Positions 38,575 through 42,854 of a DNA stretch of 42,854 nucleotides are shown piece by piece. The position numbers and the translations under genes were made by a program. Each line of letters starts with the position of its first letter. The first letter of the stretch is position 1. The notes below the pieces were generated by a model. That model did not search any database. It was not told the origin of the DNA and saw nothing but the letters and a program-made list of their open reading frames with translations. The DNA is from a virus: positions 1 to 42,854 of the IMG/VR virus record IMGVR_UViG_3300010370_000003. One strand, written 5' to 3'.

Positions 38575-39462
38575 ATGAGCGATATCATCAAGACCACCAG
38601 CGGCCTCGACATGGTCGCGAGTCTGTCGGACGTGCTGCGACTGGCCGACACGCTGGCGCAGGCGCGCGGCGGTTTCATCCCGTCGCACTTCCAGAACTCG
38701 GCGCAGGTTGCGGCGGTCATCCTTGCCGGGCGCGAGCTCGGCGTCGGGCCGATGGCGAGCTTGCGCAGCTTCTACCTCGTCGGCGGCAAGCTCGGCATGG
38801 ACGCCAGCTTCGTGTCGGGCCGTATGCTCGCGCATGGCGTCGGCCTCGAGTGGCTGCGCGACGACGACGAGTGCGCGTCGGTGCGTCTCTCGCGCGCGGG
38901 GATGCCGCCGTACACGTCGACGTTCTCGCGTGCCGACGCCGAGCGTGCGGGCCTCTGGAACACGGCAACGTGGCGCAAGTATCCGCGCGCGATGCTGCGT
39001 GCGAGGGCCATCACGGCAGGCGCTCGCGCGTATGCCGCGGACTGTTTCGCTGGCAGCGTCTACACGCCCGACGAACTGCGCAGCGGCAACGTCGCCGACG
39101 ACCGCGACGAGCAGCCCGCGCAGCGCGTCCAGCAGCCCGCAGAGCGCGTCGAGGCTGCGGCACCGCCTGCCGTCATCGAGGCGCATGGCGAGCCCGCTAC
39201 GCAGCCCGCAGCGGCCGACGATGTGGCCGGACGAATCGTCGCGGCGTACGACGTGGCGTCGACCGACGTCGAGATTGCGCAGCTGCGCACGGCGCTCGTC
39301 GCAGCGCACTGGCAGCAACTCTCGCGCGACGACCGTGCTCGCGTGACGTCGGCAGCGCACCGTGCGCGGCAGCGCGTCGAGGCCGCACGACAGGGACTGA
39401 TTGCGCAGCTCGAGGCTGAGCGGCGCGCGGACATCGCAGAAGAGGAGGATGACGACCGATGA
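38575..39462 (+). CDS. RecT-like single-strand annealing protein
   Basis: A 295-residue protein from ATG 38575 behind CAAACAAGGTGA. The N-terminal two thirds resemble the RecT/Bet family as found in GC-rich phages: DVLRLADTLAQARGGFIP, AAVILAGRELGVGPMASLRSFYLVGGKLGMDASFV, GVGLEWLRDD, then WRKYPRAMLRARAITAGARAYA. The C-terminal third is Pro/Ala-rich linker and coiled coil. It anneals complementary strands for recombination-dependent replication with the SSB next to it. No exonuclease gene is seen nearby. Confidence 0.72.
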   Translation: MSDIIKTTSGLDMVASLSDVLRLADTLAQARGGFIPSHFQNSAQVAAVILAGRELGVGPMASLRSFYLVGGKLGMDASFVSGRMLAHGVGLEWLRDDDECASVRLSRAGMPPYTSTFSRADAERAGLWNTATWRKYPRAMLRARAITAGARAYAADCFAGSVYTPDELRSGNVADDRDEQPAQRVQQPAERVEAAAPPAVIEAHGEPATQPAAADDVAGRIVAAYDVASTDVEIAQLRTALVAAHWQQLSRDDRARVTSAAHRARQRVEAARQGLIAQLEAERRADIAEEEDDDR

Positions 39463-39881
39463 GCGCAGACCAGAACACGATTCACTTGACGGGCCGCGTC
39501 GTGCGTGACGCTGAGATTCGCGAGACGAAGAGTGGCGAGCAAATCGCCAACGTTTCCATCGCGGTCAATGGCTACAAGCGCGACGACGAGGCGACGTTCT
39601 TCACGTTGACCCTGTTCGCGAAGAAGGCGGCCGTCGCGCAGTATCTCAAGAAGGGCACGCGCGTCGCCGTCAACGGGCGGCTCAAGCAGCGCAAGTACCC
39701 AAAGAAGGACGGCACCGAAGGCGTTTCGCTTGAGGTCGCCGTCAACGACTTGACCTTGCTCGGCGGCAAGAACGAGCGCGACACGAGCGACGGCCCGCTG
39801 ATCGAGCACAAGCGCGGCGCGCGCCCTGGCAACGACTGGTCGAGCGACGCCGCAAACGACACCGACGACATTCCGTTCTGA
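39459..39881 (+). CDS. ssb: Single-stranded DNA-binding protein
   Basis: A 140-residue OB-fold protein. NTIHLTGRVVRDAEIRETKSGEQIANVSIAVNGYKR and TFFTLTLFAKKAAVAQYLKKGTRVAVNGRL are the family core; the C-terminus ends in the acidic DDIPF tip that recruits partner proteins. It is ATGA-coupled to the RecT-like gene. It coats single strands in replication and recombination. Confidence 0.95.
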   Translation: MSADQNTIHLTGRVVRDAEIRETKSGEQIANVSIAVNGYKRDDEATFFTLTLFAKKAAVAQYLKKGTRVAVNGRLKQRKYPKKDGTEGVSLEVAVNDLTLLGGKNERDTSDGPLIEHKRGARPGNDWSSDAANDTDDIPF

Positions 39882-39909
39882 CAATCAACGCAAACAAGGT
39901 GAGGCGAAC

Positions 39910-40302
39910 ATGAGCACGATGGAAGAGGCACGACTGAGCGAGATGTATGACCAGCTCTGCGAAGCGCTGGACAAGGTGGCCGATGCGCTCCACGCGAACG
40001 GCCAGCCCAACGACATGGTGATCGAGCGTGCGCGCGAGATGACGCTGCGCGCGTTTCGCGCAGAGGGCGAGCGCGACAGCGCCAAGCGGCTGTGCGACAT
40101 CATGCGCGACTACCACGACCGCGAGGTGCGCGAGCTGCGTGCGGAGCTCGACGTCGTGCGGTCGCGGCTGATGACGGTGACGTCGGAGCGCGACACGCTG
40201 CGCAGGTCCGAGGACGCCGAGCGCGCGTATCGCGAGCGGCAGAACGCGCAGACGCTGGCCGAGGTCAAGGCGCTCGGCGCAAAACTGCGGGGTGAGCCGT
40301 GA
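39910..40302 (+). CDS. Coiled-coil protein
   Basis: A 130-residue protein behind CAAACAAGGTGA. Almost the whole length is charged heptad sequence (EDAERAYRERQNAQTLAEVKALGAKL), predicting a long coiled coil; a short start with AHALHANGQP-type residues precedes it. Function unknown, possibly an assembly or regulatory adaptor. Its stop overlaps the next GTG. Confidence 0.7.
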   Translation: MSTMEEARLSEMYDQLCEALDKVADALHANGQPNDMVIERAREMTLRAFRAEGERDSAKRLCDIMRDYHDREVRELRAELDVVRSRLMTVTSERDTLRRSEDAERAYRERQNAQTLAEVKALGAKLRGEP

Positions 40303-40676
40303 GCCACAAAGACGGGCGCGTCGTGCTGTCTGCGTGGGTCGAGCCAGTGCTGCGGGACTATGCGCGCGAGGCGGCACGAGCCGCTGGCGTCCAGTTCTCG
40401 CTATGGGTCGAGGGCGCGGTGCAGCGTGCCGTCGCAGAGCAATCGGCGGCGAAGGCGCTGCGGATATATCCAGTGCACGCGTCGCATCTCACCGACGTCG
40501 TGACGCTGCTAGAGGACGAGCGCGACAAGCTGCGCGCAGAGCGCCGTCAGCTTCGCGCGCGACTCGTCGAGTGCCTGCCGTTCGTCGGCGTGTGCCCGCT
40601 GGAACCTAATCGAATCCAGTTGATGCATCTCGTGCGCGACCTGGCGGACGACACGCTCGAAGAGGTGAAACCGTGA
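40299..40676 (+). CDS. Unknown protein with RHH-like N-terminus
   Basis: A 125-residue protein from GTG 40299 (GTGA overlap). The start (VLSAWVEPVLRDYAREAARAAGVQFSLWVEGAVQRAVAEQ) has the strand-helix-helix look of a ribbon-helix-helix protein. A coiled-coil middle (LEDERDKLRAERRQLRARLVECL) and a short C-terminal helix follow. It could be a transcription regulator. Family not recognised. Confidence 0.65.
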   Translation: MSHKDGRVVLSAWVEPVLRDYAREAARAAGVQFSLWVEGAVQRAVAEQSAAKALRIYPVHASHLTDVVTLLEDERDKLRAERRQLRARLVECLPFVGVCPLEPNRIQLMHLVRDLADDTLEEVKP

Positions 40677-41284
40677 CGCGCGAAGAGCTTGATGCCGTAC
40701 GCAATCACATCAGCAATCTGCCGACCGTAGGCGCGATGTATGCGCCTGTCTTGGTCGAGTGGGTATCCGTGCTGTTGCGCCAGCGGGACGAGGTTACGGC
40801 GCAAAGAGACAACGCCGTTGACGCGAGCAAGGAAGGCGCGTGGATGGCGCGCGCGCTAGATGCGGAGCGCGAGCGCGACGAGGCGCGGCGTGACCTTGGC
40901 GAGATCCTCGCCGTGATCCACCGAGACGGCGGCCATCGCACGGGTGAGCGCGGGCTCTCGCAGTCTGTGGCTGACGCGCACGCGACTTGGGCTGCGGTGG
41001 TACGCGAGCGCGAAGAGGCGCAGGCTGAGCTTGCATTTCTGCGAAAAGAATATGGCGAAGCCGAGTCCAGTACTCTCACTCGCGATGCGCTGGAACTGAA
41101 GCTCCAAGTGATGGAGCAGCAGCGCGACGAGGAGCGCAAGCATCATGACGCCCTGCGAGCCGTGTGGGTTGCCGCAAGCGACTGGCTCAATCACCTCGCG
41201 CAAAATCGCGTTCATTACAGCGACGACGGCTTTGGCAATTTGCTGGATGCGGTTTACGCGGCCGATGCGCGGATGACGGGGTGA
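40673..41284 (+). CDS. Coiled-coil protein of unknown function
   Basis: A 203-residue protein from GTG 40673. The N-terminal 35 residues form a globular helical segment (LDAVRNHISNLPTVGAMYAPVLVEWVSVLL). The middle is a charged coiled coil with many Arg and Glu, and a C-terminal helix (ALRAVWVAASDWLNHLAQ) is followed by a short tail. Partner or function unknown. It belongs to the set of coiled-coil proteins between SSB and the methyltransferase. Confidence 0.7.
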   Translation: MTREELDAVRNHISNLPTVGAMYAPVLVEWVSVLLRQRDEVTAQRDNAVDASKEGAWMARALDAERERDEARRDLGEILAVIHRDGGHRTGERGLSQSVADAHATWAAVVREREEAQAELAFLRKEYGEAESSTLTRDALELKLQVMEQQRDEERKHHDALRAVWVAASDWLNHLAQNRVHYSDDGFGNLLDAVYAADARMTG

Positions 41285-41287
41285 GCC

Positions 41288-41743
41288 GTGACTGACGCCA
41301 TCACGTGCGACGTCTGCACCTCATCGTCCGACTGGGTGTGCCGTCGCTGCTACGACGCGCTGTCGCGCGCGGAGAACGCGACGCGTGAGCAATACCTCGC
41401 CGCCGAGTTGCGCGCGAGAGGGCGCACCGACGCTAGCGACGCGGAGGACCACGCGCTGCGACGCGCGCTAACCGGCGTAGTCAACGACGCGATCATCGTG
41501 CTGAAGGCCCGCGTGAAACTGCTGGCCGTCGAGGAAGGCCGCAGGTCCAAGGTGTACCGCACGGCAGTCGCGCGTCTCGACGAGCTGCGCGACGCGCACA
41601 ACAGGCTGCAATTGTTGCAGGTCGACTACTCGCACGCGCGGATGCTGCTGCACGGATGGGTGCAGGCGCGCAAGACTGGCGACGTCGGTGACGAAGAGTT
41701 CTTCCTCTCGCGAGCGCGAGAGTATTTCGAGGTGCGAGAATGA
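41288..41743 (+). CDS. Zinc-knuckle and coiled-coil protein, paralogue of 37260-37442
   Basis: A 151-residue protein from GTG 41288. The first 30 residues (TCDVCTSSSDWVCRRCYDALSRAENA) repeat the CxxC-x8-CxxC module of the first rightward gene. The rest is a helical, partly coiled-coil domain (LRRALTGVVNDAIIVLKARVKLL). This suggests domain fusion or duplication of the small zinc protein. Function unknown; it is ATGA-coupled to the next gene. Confidence 0.72.
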   Translation: MTDAITCDVCTSSSDWVCRRCYDALSRAENATREQYLAAELRARGRTDASDAEDHALRRALTGVVNDAIIVLKARVKLLAVEEGRRSKVYRTAVARLDELRDAHNRLQLLQVDYSHARMLLHGWVQARKTGDVGDEEFFLSRAREYFEVRE

Positions 41744-41958
41744 CGACGCTGTACCAAGGCACCTCACCACTACCCGTCATCGAGGTCGGGATGCGCCTGC
41801 GCGACGGCTGGGGCTGCGTCTGGCGCGTGGTCGAGGTGCTCGACGGCGGGCTGACTGTCGGGCTGCAATCGGCGCGCGAGGGCTCGCGATTGTGGCTTGA
41901 CGGCGCGAGCGTGCGTGTGTGGGGCTTGGCTGAGGACTGGACGACGTGCGCTATCTGA
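41740..41958 (+). CDS. Small beta-rich protein before the methyltransferase
   Basis: A 72-residue protein with a beta pattern (IEVGMRLRDGWGCVWRVVEVLDGGLTVGLQ) and several Trp, like a small SH3-type fold. The end overlaps the methyltransferase start by 13 bases, so translation is linked. It may help or modulate the enzyme. Family unknown. Confidence 0.7.
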   Translation: MTTLYQGTSPLPVIEVGMRLRDGWGCVWRVVEVLDGGLTVGLQSAREGSRLWLDGASVRVWGLAEDWTTCAI

Positions 41959-42854
41959 GCGTGTGCAGCGGCATCGAGGCCGCAAGCGTGGCGTGGCACT
42001 CGATGGGATGGGAGCCTGTCGCGTTCAGTGAGATTGACCCGTTCGCGAGTGCGGTGCTCGCGGCGAGATTTCCTGACGTGCCGAATCTCGGAACGATGGA
42101 GAACTACCGTGAGTGGAACATCGAACAAGGTGCAATTGACGTTCTCGTGGGTGGAACTCCCTGCCAATCGTTCAGCGTCGCAGGACTCAGACGCGGACTT
42201 GATGACCCACGTGGGAACCTCGCGCTCGTCTATCTTGGACTGGTTGACCGATTCCGGCCTCGCTACATTGTCTGGGAAAACGTGCCCGGTGTCTTGTCAT
42301 CCAGCGGAGGACGGGACTTTGGTGCCTTCATCGGGGCGCTGGCGCAGCTCGGGTATGGGTTCGCCTGGCGAGTGCTGGACGCTCAGTGGTGCCGAGTGGA
42401 CAGCCACCCTCGTGCCGTCCCACAGCGACGGAGGCGTGTGTTCGTTGTCGGATGTGCTGGAGGCGACTGGAGACGTGCCGCCTCGGTTTTACTTGAGCCC
42501 GAAGGCGTCGCTGGGGATCCTCCGACGCGCCGAACGTCGCGGGAAGGCACTCCCCGAAGCCCTGCGGCTGGCGCTCGAGACGGTAACATCGCGGACGTGA
42601 GCCCGACCGTCGCCGCGAAGTGGAGCAAGGGCACGGGCGGGCCCGCCGGCGACGAGGTGCAGAACCTTGTGCCGGACGTGGAGCCCACGCCCTTCGACAC
42701 GACGCAGATCACGCACCCCGCTAACCGCTCGCAACCGCAGCCGGGCGACCCATGTCACCCGCTCGCGCGCGGAGCTCACGCGCCTGCGGTGGCGTTTCAA
42801 TGGCCTGTCGATGTCGCGGACCCTATCACGGCGAACGAAGGCGCGACGTACAGC
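41946..42854 (+). CDS. Cytosine-5 DNA methyltransferase, N-terminal part (continues at base 1)
   Basis: This is a Dcm-type enzyme that transfers a methyl group from AdoMet to C5 of cytosine in DNA. It starts at GTG 41946, overlapping the end of the preceding gene by 13 bases. Visible motifs are motif I around CSGIEAASVAW (residues 7-17), the acidic FSEID (27-31), the catalytic motif IV GGTPCQSFS with Cys73, ENVPGV (motif VI) and QRRRRVFVVG (motif VIII). The target-recognition segment follows and runs off the window edge. Joined to 1-360 it gives 381 residues, normal for the family. It probably protects phage DNA from host restriction; the recognition sequence cannot be read from here. No partner endonuclease is visible, so it looks like an orphan enzyme. 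Confidence 0.95.
   Translation, partial: MRYLSVCSGIEAASVAWHSMGWEPVAFSEIDPFASAVLAARFPDVPNLGTMENYREWNIEQGAIDVLVGGTPCQSFSVAGLRRGLDDPRGNLALVYLGLVDRFRPRYIVWENVPGVLSSSGGRDFGAFIGALAQLGYGFAWRVLDAQWCRVDSHPRAVPQRRRRVFVVGCAGGDWRRAASVLLEPEGVAGDPPTRRTSREGTPRSPAAGARDGNIADVSPTVAAKWSKGTGGPAGDEVQNLVPDVEPTPFDTTQITHPANRSQPQPGDPCHPLARGAHAPAVAFQWPVDVADPITANEGATYS
42732..42854. repeat. Terminal redundancy, right copy
   Basis: This is the identical copy of bases 1-123. It lies inside the methyltransferase gene, in its variable target-recognition part. That is an unlikely place for a biological terminus, so an assembly overlap of a circular map is the simplest reading. Confidence 0.95.

Noticed and set aside
1-42854. 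Temperate functions (integrase, CI-like repressor, attachment site), CRISPR arrays and transposases
   Set aside because: No gene or repeat array of these kinds could be read on either strand. The Mu-like head genes alone do not imply transposition.

Overview
The window is one complete, circularly permuted genome of a tailed double-stranded DNA phage. Bases 1-123 recur identically at 42732-42854, and a cytosine-5 DNA methyltransferase gene that runs off the right edge continues in frame at base 1. The unique circle is therefore 42,731 bp. The DNA is GC-rich and almost fully coding, and most genes overlap by ATGA, GTGA or TGATG. I see no integrase, transposase, CI-like repressor, tRNA or CRISPR, so a strictly lytic siphophage is most likely. 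The host is probably a GC-rich Gram-negative bacterium, inferred from a candidate holin, lysis lipoprotein and Rz-like protein beside an amidase.

Minus strand, read right to left from 37093 to 762. (1) Early control genes (37093-35042): an RHH plus AT-hook protein, a small protein, an exported hydrolase-like protein, a winged-helix protein and an unknown. (2) Replication (34870-29158): an initiator-like protein with a candidate origin inside its gene, a DnaB-type helicase, four tandem paralogous zinc-finger proteins, two further small Cys-rich proteins, a RusA resolvase and a C-terminal HTH protein. (3) Packaging and head (29054-18383): terminase, then a Mu-like set (gp29-type portal, gp30/MuF protein, gpI-type protease with an internally started scaffold, decoration protein, gpT-type capsid, gpG-type morphogenesis protein). 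A GIY-YIG homing endonuclease gene interrupts this set just after the capsid gene. (4) Tail (18371-7385): tail tube, two chaperone-like proteins, a short tape measure, tail tip proteins and a LamG plus SGNH-esterase spike or fibre. (5) Lysis (7388-4901): a coiled-coil membrane protein, holin, lipoprotein, several very small ORFs and an amidase. (6) Distal structural genes (4888-762), including a protein built of about 14 repeats of about 21 residues, closed by an intrinsic terminator (661-724).

Plus strand, 37260 through the circle junction to 605: small zinc proteins, a Gp157-family protein, a RecT-like annealing protein, SSB, several coiled-coil unknowns, the methyltransferase and a final coiled-coil protein. 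Both arms diverge near 37.1-37.2 kb. There a sigma70-like promoter carries a 10-bp palindrome (GTGCTAGCAC) in its spacer. Exact or one-base-variant copies lie in three other intergenic regions, which suggests one phage regulator controls the early genes of both strands.

The observations most worth following up are this operator set, the zinc-finger quartet, a 15-bp UUCG-capped hairpin that hides the ribosome-binding site of the homing endonuclease, the nested scaffold start, an origin-like repeat field inside the initiator gene and a long inverted-repeat leader at 35.9 kb.
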